DNA of 64,000 nucleotides from Pseudomonas helvetica (GCF_039908645.1 NZ_CP150917.1:618501-682500); one strand, 5' to 3'. Shown: positions 8,807-18,118, numbered from the stretch's first letter. Numbers and translations: made by a program. The notes: generated by a model from the letters alone, not told the origin.

Positions 8807-9148
8807 GCCTTACTCCATGGTCAGTGATGACCCCAGAGTAATGGCAGACCTTGGGTGTTCCAAGGGCTATTCCTCGCAGCGAGGCCTTTCATAGGTACCG
8901 CTGGCGCCACAGGCGTAGGCGGCGAGCAAACTGCACAACAGGCTATTGAAGGACATGACAGGCGCTCCAGAGTGGGATGACAAATCGATCATAGGTGCGC
9001 GCCAGAGGTCTGGCCGGTTAATTGTTTCGATCAATGTCATAGCCCGAAAGTTGTATACAATTCTTGATTCAGGTCATAGGCACTTGCAGAAATTTCAGGC
9101 AGTCTTTATGCCCTACGGATTTTGTTAACCCTGCCTTGGAGATTCACC
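8807..9148 (+). promoter_or_regulatory. Azurin upstream region with candidate ANR/FNR box
   Basis: No gene is seen in these 342 bases. At 9064-9077, TTGAT-tcag-GTCAT matches the ANR/FNR consensus TTGAT-N4-ATCAA at eight of ten informative positions. Azurin genes of pseudomonads are known to respond to ANR under low oxygen, so this is the likely control site. The start of the divergent LOG-family gene lies at the left end. Confidence 0.45.
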
Positions 9149-9595
9149 ATGTTTGCCAAACTCGTTGCGGTATCCCTGCTGACACTGGCCAGCAGCCAAT
9201 TGATGGCTGCAGAGTGCAAGGTCGATGTCGACTCCACCGATCAGATGTCCTTCAACACCAAGGAAATCACCATCGACAAGAGCTGCAAGACCTTCACCGT
9301 CAACCTGACCCACTCCGGCAGCTTGCCGAAGAACGTCATGGGTCATAACTGGGTGCTGAGCAAAACCGCAGACATGGCTGGCATCACTACCGATGGCATG
9401 GCCGCCGGCATCGACAAGAACTACCTGAAAGAAGGTGACGCTCGCGTCATCGCCCACACCAAAATCATCGGTGCCGGCGAGAAAGACTCGGTGACCTTCG
9501 ATGTATCGAAGCTGACCGCTGGCGAAAGCTATCAGTTCTTCTGCTCGTTCCCAGGCCACAACTCGATGATGAAAGGCGCTGTTGTCCTGAAGTAA
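9149..9595 (+). CDS. azu: Azurin, blue copper electron-transfer protein
   Basis: ATG 9149 follows TTGGAG and gives 148 residues: a 20-residue signal peptide ([20 protein letters not shown]) and a 128-residue mature protein beginning AECKVDVD. In mature numbering the copper ligands are all present: Gly45 and His46 in MGHNW, and Cys112, His117 and Met121 in [14 protein letters not shown]. The Cys3-Cys26 disulfide is also conserved. Azurin shuttles electrons in the periplasm, for example during denitrification or redox stress. It is a single-gene unit between an ANR-like box and a strong terminator. Confidence 0.98.
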   Translation: MFAKLVAVSLLTLASSQLMAAECKVDVDSTDQMSFNTKEITIDKSCKTFTVNLTHSGSLPKNVMGHNWVLSKTADMAGITTDGMAAGIDKNYLKEGDARVIAHTKIIGAGEKDSVTFDVSKLTAGESYQFFCSFPGHNSMMKGAVVLK

Positions 9596-9616
9596 TCAGG
9601 CAGGTCCAGCCGTCAT

Positions 9617-9645
9617 GAAAAACGCCCCTCCGGGGCGTTTTTTCG
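9617..9645 (+). terminator. Rho-independent terminator after azurin
   Basis: AACGCCCC and GGGGCGTT form a GC-rich stem around a short TCC loop. It is preceded by an A-run and followed by TTTTTT, 22 bases after the azurin stop. Confidence 0.9.
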
Positions 9646-9727
9646 TTTATGCGCGGGCCAAACCCGCTCAGCGCTCTGGCTATGTAATTCCTACCGCTGG
9701 TCGGAAACCACGGCCTACCTGTTATTT

Positions 9728-9819
9728 CTGACAGTGGTCAGCGTCTCGGGGGCGGGTGTTAGATGAGCGCCAGCCCTGCCGCTCATGTTGCGGCGACTCT
9801 TGCGAGATGGAGATTGCTC
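9728..9819 (+). promoter_or_regulatory. Conserved structured 5' leader of Ig-like gene 1
   Basis: This leader is closely matched before the other Ig-like genes. It holds the dyad CTGAC-AGTG-GTCAG (9728-9741), a second hairpin GCCGC-N7-GCGGC (9778-9794), and a short CTC-TTGC-GAG stem just before the ribosome-binding site. The four leaders are more alike than non-coding DNA normally is, and the purine-rich GGA at the binding site resembles an RsmA/CsrA target. In-frame ATGs inside the leader are not taken as starts because they lack ribosome-binding sites. Confidence 0.5.
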
Positions 9820-12800
9820 ATGACTGCTCAAGAAGACGCTCCCAAAATACACGTTGACCTCCCGGAGTCTCTTGAAGAGCCGAGCATCAAGCAGGCGCTG
9901 GGTAGCCGCGAGCTTAATCCGATGGAGGTTTACACCACCGGCCGGCTGACTGCAGAAATCAAACGGGAGGATCAGGAATTGCTGGAGACCGACTCGTTCT
10001 CCGTCAAAGTCACGGGCGAGAGTGCCGATCCACGCGGTTCGTATGAGAGTCCTGTGTTGAAGTTCAGCTCACCCGCTCTCAGGACCTTGTTTCTGGAACC
10101 AAAGCTCACTGCTTTTAATCTGGGCAAAAAGATCAAGGTGGAATACACCGTCAATCGCGATGGTGAAACGTCGGTCACTTCCGACGAGCTCGAATTGAAC
10201 GTGCTCGGCTTTAAGCTTGAGGATCTGACGAAGGGGGTGATCTTCGGGAAGGATGACGACGGTACCGGGCAAGAACTGGACCTGACCACCGACACCGACG
10301 ACCGGACGGCGCGCGTTGATATCTGGCCGCTGATTGCCGAAGGGCAATTGCTTTGGATCGTGCTGAAGGGCGAGGACAAGAACGGTGATTCCTACGAGTT
10401 AACCCTGTTCGAGGGGCCGGTCGATCAGGCCTTGATCACCCTTGGTTACATCGAGGTGATTGTTCTTTTCAGTGAGCTGAAGCTGTTTGGCGATGGAACA
10501 GACGCGACGCTTCAGTACAAGGTTGCGTTTGATCAGGTCGATGACGAGAGCAAGGCGAACCTCTCGGAGGTGCGAAGCTATACCGTTAAGGCAGCTGCTG
10601 TGGTGAAACCCGCAATCGGCGAAGTGAAAGACTCCGACGGCACCGCGATCAGCAATCCCGATACGACCAGCAAAACGCCGTTGACGCTCACAGGCACGGT
10701 AGCTGAAGGTAAAAAACTCGACATTTACGACGGCGCCAATCGTCTGGATGAAGTCACGGTGACGGGGACCACGTGGACGTTCACTACAGTGGAGTTGTCT
10801 CCTGGCGAGCATGTTTTCACGGTCAAGGAGCAGGGTACCGGTGGGCAGCAGTCGGAGCCCTGGACCGTTACCGTAGAAGCGGTGGCGGTGAAACCCGCAA
10901 TCGGCGAAGTGAAAGACTCCGACGGCACCGCGATCAGCAATCCCGACACGACCAGCAAAACGCCGTTGACGCTCACAGGCACGGTAGCTGAAGGTAAAAA
11001 ACTCGACATTTACGACGGCGCCAATCGGCTGGATGAAGTCACGGTGACGGGGACCACGTGGACGTTCACTACAGTGGAGTTGTCTCCTGGCGAGCATGTT
11101 TTCACGGTCAAGGAGCAGGGTGCCGGTGGGCAGCAGTCGGATCCCTGGACCGTTACCGTAGAAGCGGTGGCGGTGAAACCCGCAATCGGCGAAGTGAAAG
11201 ACTCCGACGGCACCGCGATCAGCAATCCCGATACGACCAGCAAAACGCCGTTGACGCTCACAGGCACGGTAGCTGAAGGTAAAAAACTCGACATTTACGA
11301 CGGCGCCAATCGGCTGGATGAAGTCACGGTGACGGGGACCACGTGGACGTTCACTACAGTGGAGTTGTCTCCTGGCGAGCATGTTTTCACGGTCAAGGAG
11401 CAGGGTGCCGGTGGGCAGCAGTCGGATCCCTGGACCGTTACCGTAGAAGCGGTGGCGGTGAAACCCGCAATCGGCGAAGTGAAAGACTCCGACGGCACCG
11501 CGATCAGCAATCCCGATACGACCAGCAAAACGCCGTTGACGCTCACAGGCACGGTAGCTGAAGGTAAAAAACTCGACATTTACGACGGCGCCAATCGGCT
11601 GGATGAAGTCACGGTGACGGGGACCACGTGGACGTTCACTACAGTGGAGTTGTCTCCTGGCGAGCATGTTTTCACGGTCAAGGAGCAGGATGCCGGTGGG
11701 CAGCAGTCGGAGCCCTGGACCGTTACCGTAGAAGCGGTGGCGGTGAAACCCGCAATCGGCGAAGTGAAAGACTCCGACGGCACCGCGATCAGCAATCCCG
11801 ATACGACCAGCAAAACGCCGTTGACGCTCACAGGCACGGTAGCTGAAGGTAAACAACTCGACATTTACGACGGCGCCAATCGGCTGGATGAAGTCACGGT
11901 GACGGGGACCACGTGGACGTTCACTACAGTGGAATTGTCTCCTGGCGAGCATGTTTTCACGGTCAAGGAGCAGGGTGCCAGTGGGCAGCAGTCGGATCCC
12001 TGGACCGTTACCGTACAGCCAGTGCAAACGGAAAGCCCCGTAATCGAATCAGCCCAAGACTCCAGCAACAATGATGTCCCCCATGAATCGATCAGTGAAG
12101 CTACAACGCTCGATCTGACAATCAAGGCCGGCAAGTTCGAACAACTCAGGATTTTGCTCAATGGTGTACCGGGGGATCAGGCGGCCACTAATGGGGACGG
12201 TGTTCTGTACTATCAACTGGAGGGTCTGAGACCGGGTGATCAGAACATCACGGTGAAGGGCATTGTGAGCGGGCTGGAGTCGCAGATCTATAACGTTTTC
12301 GTGGTGCCCGGTCCGTCGGACGGGAAGCTCGCCATCATTGCTGCCAAAGACGCTCAAGGCAAACCAGTCCTCCCTGGCGGCGCCATAACCACCACCACGA
12401 TCACACTCACAGGCACTGCTCAGCCCAGCGCAACGGTCACCCTCAGTGATGTTTTCGATGAGCTGAAAACTGTCGTTGCTGACCTGAACGGCTACTGGCG
12501 GCTTTCCCTGAGTGGTTTGAACGTTCACTACTATCACTTGTCGCTGAGTGCCGAGGATGCCGAATCCCCCATGCTTTGGTGGCTGGCAGTACTCGCTGTT
12601 GGAACACCTATTATCGAGCAGGCAACCGACCTTGCGGGTACGACGATCATCCCGCCTTACGGAGAGACTTCCGGACAGGCGTTTACGCTATCGGGTGTAG
12701 GGCCTGCTAATGGGATGCTCACCCTTCATGAGCTTCTCAGTGATGTGGAAATCACTGTCAATGCCGATGCACAGGGAAAATGGACGTCGGCGATATACAT

Positions 12801-12903
12801 CGGACCAGAGGTCAGGGAATTTCACTACGTAGCATCCGCGCCGGGCGAGGGCTCGCCGAAGTCAAATCTCTATCGAGTGCGCAAGGTCGAGCCAGCGAAG
12901 TAA
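9820..12903 (+). CDS. Large Ig-like repeat protein 1
   Basis: ATG 9820 (MTAQEDAPKI) gives 1027 residues; an upstream in-frame ATG at 9763 lies in the shared leader. Residues 1-260 form an N-terminal region shared with the next three genes, with recognisable GSYESPVL, GKDDDGTGQELDLTTDT, WPLIAEGQ and YKVAFDQVDDES motifs. Five 95-residue Ig-like repeats follow (about 262-736), then about three diverged repeats. Each repeat runs from KPAIGEVKDSDGT through TPLTLTGTV to PWTVTVEA, typical of bacterial Ig-like beta-sandwiches. There is no signal peptide, membrane helix, LPXTG or autotransporter module. Surface adhesin is the usual role for such repeats, but export is unexplained. Function unknown. 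Confidence 0.85.
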   Translation: MTAQEDAPKIHVDLPESLEEPSIKQALGSRELNPMEVYTTGRLTAEIKREDQELLETDSFSVKVTGESADPRGSYESPVLKFSSPALRTLFLEPKLTAFNLGKKIKVEYTVNRDGETSVTSDELELNVLGFKLEDLTKGVIFGKDDDGTGQELDLTTDTDDRTARVDIWPLIAEGQLLWIVLKGEDKNGDSYELTLFEGPVDQALITLGYIEVIVLFSELKLFGDGTDATLQYKVAFDQVDDESKANLSEVRSYTVKAAAVVKPAIGEVKDSDGTAISNPDTTSKTPLTLTGTVAEGKKLDIYDGANRLDEVTVTGTTWTFTTVELSPGEHVFTVKEQGTGGQQSEPWTVTVEAVAVKPAIGEVKDSDGTAISNPDTTSKTPLTLTGTVAEGKKLDIYDGANRLDEVTVTGTTWTFTTVELSPGEHVFTVKEQGAGGQQSDPWTVTVEAVAVKPAIGEVKDSDGTAISNPDTTSKTPLTLTGTVAEGKKLDIYDGANRLDEVTVTGTTWTFTTVELSPGEHVFTVKEQGAGGQQSDPWTVTVEAVAVKPAIGEVKDSDGTAISNPDTTSKTPLTLTGTVAEGKKLDIYDGANRLDEVTVTGTTWTFTTVELSPGEHVFTVKEQDAGGQQSEPWTVTVEAVAVKPAIGEVKDSDGTAISNPDTTSKTPLTLTGTVAEGKQLDIYDGANRLDEVTVTGTTWTFTTVELSPGEHVFTVKEQGASGQQSDPWTVTVQPVQTESPVIESAQDSSNNDVPHESISEATTLDLTIKAGKFEQLRILLNGVPGDQAATNGDGVLYYQLEGLRPGDQNITVKGIVSGLESQIYNVFVVPGPSDGKLAIIAAKDAQGKPVLPGGAITTTTITLTGTAQPSATVTLSDVFDELKTVVADLNGYWRLSLSGLNVHYYHLSLSAEDAESPMLWWLAVLAVGTPIIEQATDLAGTTIIPPYGETSGQAFTLSGVGPANGMLTLHELLSDVEITVNADAQGKWTSAIYIGPEVREFHYVASAPGEGSPKSNLYRVRKVEPAK
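10603..12027 (+). repeat. Five tandem 285-bp repeats (95 residues each)
   Basis: Units begin at 10603, 10888, 11173, 11458 and 11743, with the same GTGAAACCCGCAATCGGCGA start. They differ at only a few positions, such as Gly/Asp and Thr/Ala changes in the EQGAGGQQS segment. Near-identity at synonymous sites implies recent expansion or ongoing gene conversion. Such arrays commonly change copy number by slippage or recombination. Confidence 0.95.
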
Positions 12904-12935
12904 CAGAGTGTTGATCAGGTACGCGCTGACAATGC

Positions 12936-13475
12936 TCAGCGCGTCTGAGCCGAATGCTGGATGAACGTCGACGCTGCCGCTGAGGTTGCGGCGACATCTC
13001 TGAGAAGGACCTTGCCCATGACTGCTCACGTTATCGCTCCCACAAAAAGTGATCCCGTCCCGGACCTCAAGCAGCTGACGATCGCACAGGCACGGGATAA
13101 CGAAAATCTCCCCCCGCTTGATGTCCGCACCAAGCTGACGGCGAAAATACCGACAACGGGATTGTTACCTACCGACAAACTCCAGGTTTCTCTCGTCGGT
13201 GGTCCCGGCTCTGATTCACGGGGTTCGTACGAGAGTCCTTTATTGGATGTCGGGTTTACAAGTCCCCGGACGTTGAATCTGAATAAGGAGGTCGTCGCGT
13301 TCCTTCTAGGCAACATAATGACCCTGATCTACAGGATCACACGTGACGGGATAACTTCGCCGGACTCCGAGCCGCTTGTGTTGAACGTGTTGGACCTGCC
13401 AGCGGACGCGCTGGAGCAATGTCGGATTTTCGGAAGGGATGACGACGGTACCGGGAGCGTACTGGACCTGACCAC
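12936..13475 (+). repeat. 540-bp exact direct repeat, copy 1
   Basis: Read base by base against 14675-15214 (offset 1739), this segment is identical. It covers the leader and the first 153 codons of Ig-like gene 2. The first differences are at 12935 on the left and 13476 on the right. Confidence 0.9.
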
Positions 13476-14703
13476 TGACACCGAAGACCGGACGATGCGC
13501 ATTGTCCTCTGGCCGCTGATTGCCGAAGGGCAACCTTGCTGGGTCACTCTGAAGGGCAAAAACGCAGATGGTAACGACTACGAGTCAACCGTGTTTTTGG
13601 GGAAGGTCGATCGGGGCTGGATTACCCGTGGCCACATTGACTTGCCTGTTCTCTATAGCGATCTGGAGGCGTTGGCCGATGGATCGGACCTGACAATTGA
13701 GTACAAGGTTGCATTTGATCAGCTTGAGGACGAGAGCAAGGTGCACAGTTCGGTGGTGCGAAGCTATGCCGTTAAAAACGCCATAGTAGCGAGACCCGAA
13801 ATCATTGGGATGACAGACTTCAATGGGGTGGAGCTCTCAAACGGAGCGTTCACAACCGCGAACGGCGTAAAACTGAAGGGCACCGCTGCTGCTCATCAGA
13901 AGGTCTGGATGAGTAAAGGGGGGAGCGTCGTTGCCGATAGCCAGGGGGAGTGGGAGTACGAGTTCAAAAAGACAAACCTTAATCTGACGCGCTTTGCTGC
14001 TATCGCATCTGATGGCAAGTACTCAGCGGTTTGGATAGTTTTCTTTTTGCGCGAAGGCGTTCCCATCATCACCCGGGTCACGGACTCCAGGCGGGAGCAT
14101 ATCCCCGAATACGGCGCGACGTTTGAATCTGCCGTGACGTTGGAGGGGAAAGCCAACCCTGGTGGAAAGCTCAGCATAAACGTCTATGGCCTTGACAGGA
14201 GCTTGCCACTCGTCGATGTGGACCCTGACGGAGTATGGCGTTGCACCGTGAGCGGGTTGAAAATACGACGTCATGTTATTTTCGTCAGCCATATTGACGA
14301 CGACTTGGATTCGTTTGGGTGGGAACTCCATGTTGTGGAAGTTGACAGTCCTGTCATTACATCGATCACAGACTCCTTGAATCGTCCTATTCCCCACTTT
14401 GGCTCGACCTATGATCGAACGGTCAAGTTAACCGGGACAGCGAAAAGCGATAGGGAGCTCCAGGTTTGTAATAAAGACGATCCCATCGGTGAACGCTTCA
14501 AAGCTGATGCCAACAGAGAGTGGACCCGCATATTGACCCTCGATCCTGACCATTATCAGCGTCTTGGAGTTAAAGCGTTTTATGGGAACGAAGTCACATC
14601 ACCGACCGCGTATCTTGTTATTTCCCCCCTGGATCCAATCACGGCGATGACAGACTCCGATGACGCGGCAATGGTCAGCGCGTCTGAGCCGAATGCTGGA
14701 TGA
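13018..14703 (+). CDS. Ig-like repeat protein 2
   Basis: ATG 13018 follows GAGAAGGA with eight-base spacing and gives 561 residues. Residues 1-260 are the shared N-terminal region (GSYESPLLD, GRDDDGTGSVLDLTTDTEDRT, WPLIAEGQ, YKVAFDQLEDES). About three diverged Ig-like repeats follow, opening with short ITxxTDS-like motifs. The C-terminus is odd: the last residues (VSASEPNAG) are encoded by the copied leader of the next gene, so the stop at 14701-14703 was supplied by duplicated non-coding DNA. The original 3' end was probably lost in a recombination event. No export signal is visible. Function unknown. Confidence 0.8.
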   Translation: MTAHVIAPTKSDPVPDLKQLTIAQARDNENLPPLDVRTKLTAKIPTTGLLPTDKLQVSLVGGPGSDSRGSYESPLLDVGFTSPRTLNLNKEVVAFLLGNIMTLIYRITRDGITSPDSEPLVLNVLDLPADALEQCRIFGRDDDGTGSVLDLTTDTEDRTMRIVLWPLIAEGQPCWVTLKGKNADGNDYESTVFLGKVDRGWITRGHIDLPVLYSDLEALADGSDLTIEYKVAFDQLEDESKVHSSVVRSYAVKNAIVARPEIIGMTDFNGVELSNGAFTTANGVKLKGTAAAHQKVWMSKGGSVVADSQGEWEYEFKKTNLNLTRFAAIASDGKYSAVWIVFFLREGVPIITRVTDSRREHIPEYGATFESAVTLEGKANPGGKLSINVYGLDRSLPLVDVDPDGVWRCTVSGLKIRRHVIFVSHIDDDLDSFGWELHVVEVDSPVITSITDSLNRPIPHFGSTYDRTVKLTGTAKSDRELQVCNKDDPIGERFKADANREWTRILTLDPDHYQRLGVKAFYGNEVTSPTAYLVISPLDPITAMTDSDDAAMVSASEPNAG

Positions 14704-15214
14704 ACGTCGACGCTGCCGCTGAGGTTGCGGCGACATCTCTGAGAAGGACCTTGCCCATGACTGCTCACGTTATCGCTCCCACAAAAAGTGATCCCGTCCC
14801 GGACCTCAAGCAGCTGACGATCGCACAGGCACGGGATAACGAAAATCTCCCCCCGCTTGATGTCCGCACCAAGCTGACGGCGAAAATACCGACAACGGGA
14901 TTGTTACCTACCGACAAACTCCAGGTTTCTCTCGTCGGTGGTCCCGGCTCTGATTCACGGGGTTCGTACGAGAGTCCTTTATTGGATGTCGGGTTTACAA
15001 GTCCCCGGACGTTGAATCTGAATAAGGAGGTCGTCGCGTTCCTTCTAGGCAACATAATGACCCTGATCTACAGGATCACACGTGACGGGATAACTTCGCC
15101 GGACTCCGAGCCGCTTGTGTTGAACGTGTTGGACCTGCCAGCGGACGCGCTGGAGCAATGTCGGATTTTCGGAAGGGATGACGACGGTACCGGGAGCGTA
15201 CTGGACCTGACCAC
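14675..15214 (+). repeat. 540-bp exact direct repeat, copy 2
   Basis: Identical to 12936-13475. It includes the last bases of Ig-like gene 2 as well as the leader and first 153 codons of gene 3. The duplicated leader is therefore coding in one copy and untranslated in the other. Confidence 0.9.
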
Positions 15215-16622
15215 CGACACCGAAGACCGGACGGTACGCATTGATTTCTGGCCGCTGATTGCCGAAGGGCAATGGTGCTGGATCAGGTTGAAGGGCAAGA
15301 ACGCGGATGGCACCCATTACGAAAAAGATCTGTTCAAGGAAGCGGTCGATAAGGCTTGGATCCCCCTTGGTTATATCGACGTAGCCGTTCGTTACAGCGA
15401 GCTCAAGAAACTGGTCAATGGATCGAAGCTGAGTCTTGAATACAAGGTTGCGTTTGATCAGGTTGATGACGAGAGCAAGGCGAACCTCTCGCAGGTGCGA
15501 AGCTATACCGTTAAAGCGGCTGTGGTGGAGCCTGTCATCACCAAGGTGACGGATCTCGACGGCAATCCCGTTGCTGACAAAGGCGAGACCTGGGCCACCA
15601 CGCTTTGGCTTGAAGGTGCGGCGGGTGAAGAAGTCCAGATTTATGTCGGGGCTGAACTGAAGGGCACGGCCAAACCTGAAGACGGGACGTGGACGTTCGA
15701 ACTGACTTGGCTGAGTGCATACACGCAGGGGATCAAGGCCGTTAGCAGTGGATTGGATTCAAAAGTCTGGACCGTTACAGTGAAGGGCGGTAGCGGTTCA
15801 CATATATACGACGTGAGGGACGCCGCGGGTGTTCGGATTGTCGAAAATGATATAGCTACCCAAACTCCCTTGATGCTCAAAGGCTGGGTTGGACCGGGGG
15901 GAGTGCCTGAGGTTTATGACGGCTACGATCTGCTGGGCAAGGCTCGTATAGTCGGGGTTGACAAGAACAAGTGGGAGTTTGAGACGAAGGTGCTGTCCCC
16001 CAAGGTATGCGCGTTCAAGATCAAGGCACTGCCTGGTAGCGGTCCGTTATCAAGGACCTGGATCGTTAACGTGAAAGCACCGATCGATTCGCCGGCAATC
16101 ACCGCAATGATGGATTCCATAGGCAACCCCATCGCTCGGGAGTGGGCGACCCTCGACACCCGCATCAAACTCGAGGGTTCGGTTGCCGGTGGGGGGCAGG
16201 TCGATGTTTATGCAAATGGCCAGTTGTTGGGGCCGGCCGAGATGAACGGTAGCCAGTGGGTATACACCACCGGTCCTTTATCTATTGGTTACCGTCGCTT
16301 CACCGTTAAAAAGCGTGATGGCAGCCAGCCGGAATCTGATCGCTGGGGCGTTAGCATGGGTATCCCTTACATCGCCAGTGCGTCTGTTCCCAACGGAGGT
16401 GTGGCTGATGAGCCACGTATGTGGTTGTACGGAAAGGGGCAGCCTGGGTCGGTGCTTGATATCTACCATGTCGCAAGCCAATGGGGAACAGCGCCGGTGG
16501 ACGAGAATGGTTCCTGGTCGTGGCCCTATACACTTTATCCTGATAAACAACCTAGTTTTGACTGGTGCGTGAGCTTGCAAGGGTCAACGCTTAAGTCACC
16601 TTACTGGGTCGTTTTCTACTAG
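14757..16622 (+). CDS. Ig-like repeat protein 3
   Basis: ATG 14757 follows GAGAAGGA and gives 621 residues. The first 153 residues are identical to gene 2 at DNA level. The rest of the N-terminal region (to about 260) is closer to gene 1, with YKVAFDQVDDESKANLSQVRSYTVKAAVV, so the gene looks like a mosaic of its neighbours. About four diverged Ig-like repeats follow, with DLDGNPVADKGETWATTLWLEGAA-type openings and WTVTVK-type ends. The C-terminus ends SPYWVVFY. No signal peptide or anchor is visible. Its function is unrecognised. Confidence 0.8.
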   Translation: MTAHVIAPTKSDPVPDLKQLTIAQARDNENLPPLDVRTKLTAKIPTTGLLPTDKLQVSLVGGPGSDSRGSYESPLLDVGFTSPRTLNLNKEVVAFLLGNIMTLIYRITRDGITSPDSEPLVLNVLDLPADALEQCRIFGRDDDGTGSVLDLTTDTEDRTVRIDFWPLIAEGQWCWIRLKGKNADGTHYEKDLFKEAVDKAWIPLGYIDVAVRYSELKKLVNGSKLSLEYKVAFDQVDDESKANLSQVRSYTVKAAVVEPVITKVTDLDGNPVADKGETWATTLWLEGAAGEEVQIYVGAELKGTAKPEDGTWTFELTWLSAYTQGIKAVSSGLDSKVWTVTVKGGSGSHIYDVRDAAGVRIVENDIATQTPLMLKGWVGPGGVPEVYDGYDLLGKARIVGVDKNKWEFETKVLSPKVCAFKIKALPGSGPLSRTWIVNVKAPIDSPAITAMMDSIGNPIAREWATLDTRIKLEGSVAGGGQVDVYANGQLLGPAEMNGSQWVYTTGPLSIGYRRFTVKKRDGSQPESDRWGVSMGIPYIASASVPNGGVADEPRMWLYGKGQPGSVLDIYHVASQWGTAPVDENGSWSWPYTLYPDKQPSFDWCVSLQGSTLKSPYWVVFY

Positions 16623-16696
16623 CGTCAATTCAAACCTAAGGCCGTGCCTTTCGACCTTCAGACACGCATGCCGTTGATCGGAATCCACTGCCGACC

Positions 16697-16795
16697 TGTT
16701 ATTGCTGACAGTGGTCAGCGCCTCGAAATCGGGTGTTAGATGGCGCCAACGCTGCCGTTCACGTCGCGGCGACTCTTGCGAGAAGGACATTGCTC
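16697..16795 (+). promoter_or_regulatory. Conserved structured 5' leader of Ig-like gene 4
   Basis: Closely matches the gene 1 leader. GCTGAC-AGTG-GTCAGC lies near 16706-16721, the GGTGTTAGATG stretch is kept, and the GCCG/CGGC dyad precedes GAGAAGGACATTGCTC. Conservation across two unlinked copies in the array argues for a functional promoter or RNA element. Confidence 0.5.
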
Positions 16796-18118
16796 ATGAC
16801 CGCTCAAGTTATCGCTGCCCAAACACACGCCTCCATCCCGGACCTCGACCCGCTGAAGGTCGAGCAGGCGCTGGATGACGTCAATCTGGAGCCGACCAGC
16901 ACTATTTCCAGGTTCAGGGCGCTGATACCTACGAAGAACCTGCTGCCTGATGACAAGTTCTACGTCGAAATCGTTGGTGACCCCGGCACCCCTGAGGGCG
17001 GGAACTACAAAAGCCCGGAATTGCCTCTGGGGGGGCGTGACCCCAGGACTTTGAATTTGGACAAAAAGGTTGTTGCGTTTCATCTGGGCCAAACAATGAC
17101 GGTGAGGTACTTCATCATTCGGGACGGAGAGGAACCGAAACCCTCTCCAAACCTGGTGCTCAACGTGCACCCCTTGGCAAAAAACGAGTTGGAAGCGGCC
17201 CTGATTATCGAGGCAGAGAACAACGGCAGCGGCCCCGGACTGCATCTGACCACCAACCCCGCCGATCTCACGCTGCATTTGAAAAACTGGCCGCTGGTTG
17301 CCGAGCGGCAGCGGTGTTGGGTTTACCTGGAGGGCAAGAGAGGCGGTCATGCCGATCACCCGCTTACAGTGTTGCAATCGGAACCCGTGGACAAAGCCTG
17401 GGTTACTCGCGGTTATCGCGAGGTGAAGGTGCCTTATAGCTACTTCAGGGTGTTGCTCGATGGTTCGCCGTTGAAGGTCATTGTCAGGGTCGCGCTGAAC
17501 CAGGAAGACGACGAGACCCAGGCGTTTGATTTCGAGGAGCGGGTCTATACCGTGAAAGCATCGGGAGTAACACTGCAAATCACTGACGTGATGGACTCCA
17601 GGGGCAACCTTGTCGCCAATACATGGGCGACACTCGACACCAAGCTGACGCTCAAGGGGACGGTTGCGATGATGGAGGGAAAAGTCGATGTTTTTTCGGG
17701 GGGCATTCTGTTGGGCGGTGCGAGCACTACTGGAACTCAGTGGAAGTACGACACCGACGAATTAAGTGCCGGAGTCTGCAAGTTTCATACTGAAGAGCGC
17801 GATGGCGTCCAACAATCCGATACCTGGACCGTTACCGTCGGTGCCCCCTACATTGAAAGCGCGAGCATTCCCAATGGAGCTGAGAGTTCTGCCGAATTCG
17901 TAAGCTTGCGGGGTAAGGCAAAGCCTGCGCAGACCTTTTCGCTTCACAAGAATGGTACAGGCCTGAAACGAGTGACGGCCACGCCTGACGGTGACTGGAG
18001 TGATGTATCGACGCTCACGTCAAGGGCCAACGTCTTTGTAGTGGTGGAGCATCAAACAATAATCACGTCACCTGCCTGGACTATCTACCGTATTGATCCT
18101 GACAAGCCATTGCCTTGA
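16796..18118 (+). CDS. Ig-like repeat protein 4
   Basis: ATG 16796 (MTAQVIAAQTHASIPDLDPL) follows GAGAAGGA and gives 440 residues, the shortest of the four paralogues. The N-terminal region (to about 260) is the most diverged: GNYKSPELPLG replaces GSYESP, and the DDGTG motif is replaced by NNGSGPGLHLTT. About two Ig-like repeats follow. No secretion signal is visible. A bidirectional terminator closes the four-gene array. Function unknown; I infer it works with, or as an alternative to, the larger paralogues. Confidence 0.8.
   Translation: MTAQVIAAQTHASIPDLDPLKVEQALDDVNLEPTSTISRFRALIPTKNLLPDDKFYVEIVGDPGTPEGGNYKSPELPLGGRDPRTLNLDKKVVAFHLGQTMTVRYFIIRDGEEPKPSPNLVLNVHPLAKNELEAALIIEAENNGSGPGLHLTTNPADLTLHLKNWPLVAERQRCWVYLEGKRGGHADHPLTVLQSEPVDKAWVTRGYREVKVPYSYFRVLLDGSPLKVIVRVALNQEDDETQAFDFEERVYTVKASGVTLQITDVMDSRGNLVANTWATLDTKLTLKGTVAMMEGKVDVFSGGILLGGASTTGTQWKYDTDELSAGVCKFHTEERDGVQQSDTWTVTVGAPYIESASIPNGAESSAEFVSLRGKAKPAQTFSLHKNGTGLKRVTATPDGDWSDVSTLTSRANVFVVVEHQTIITSPAWTIYRIDPDKPLP

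Noticed and set aside
10399..12027. 542-residue minus-strand repetitive open frame
   Set aside because: Mirror of the five 285-bp repeats on the opposite strand; periodicity is inherited, not evidence of a second gene.
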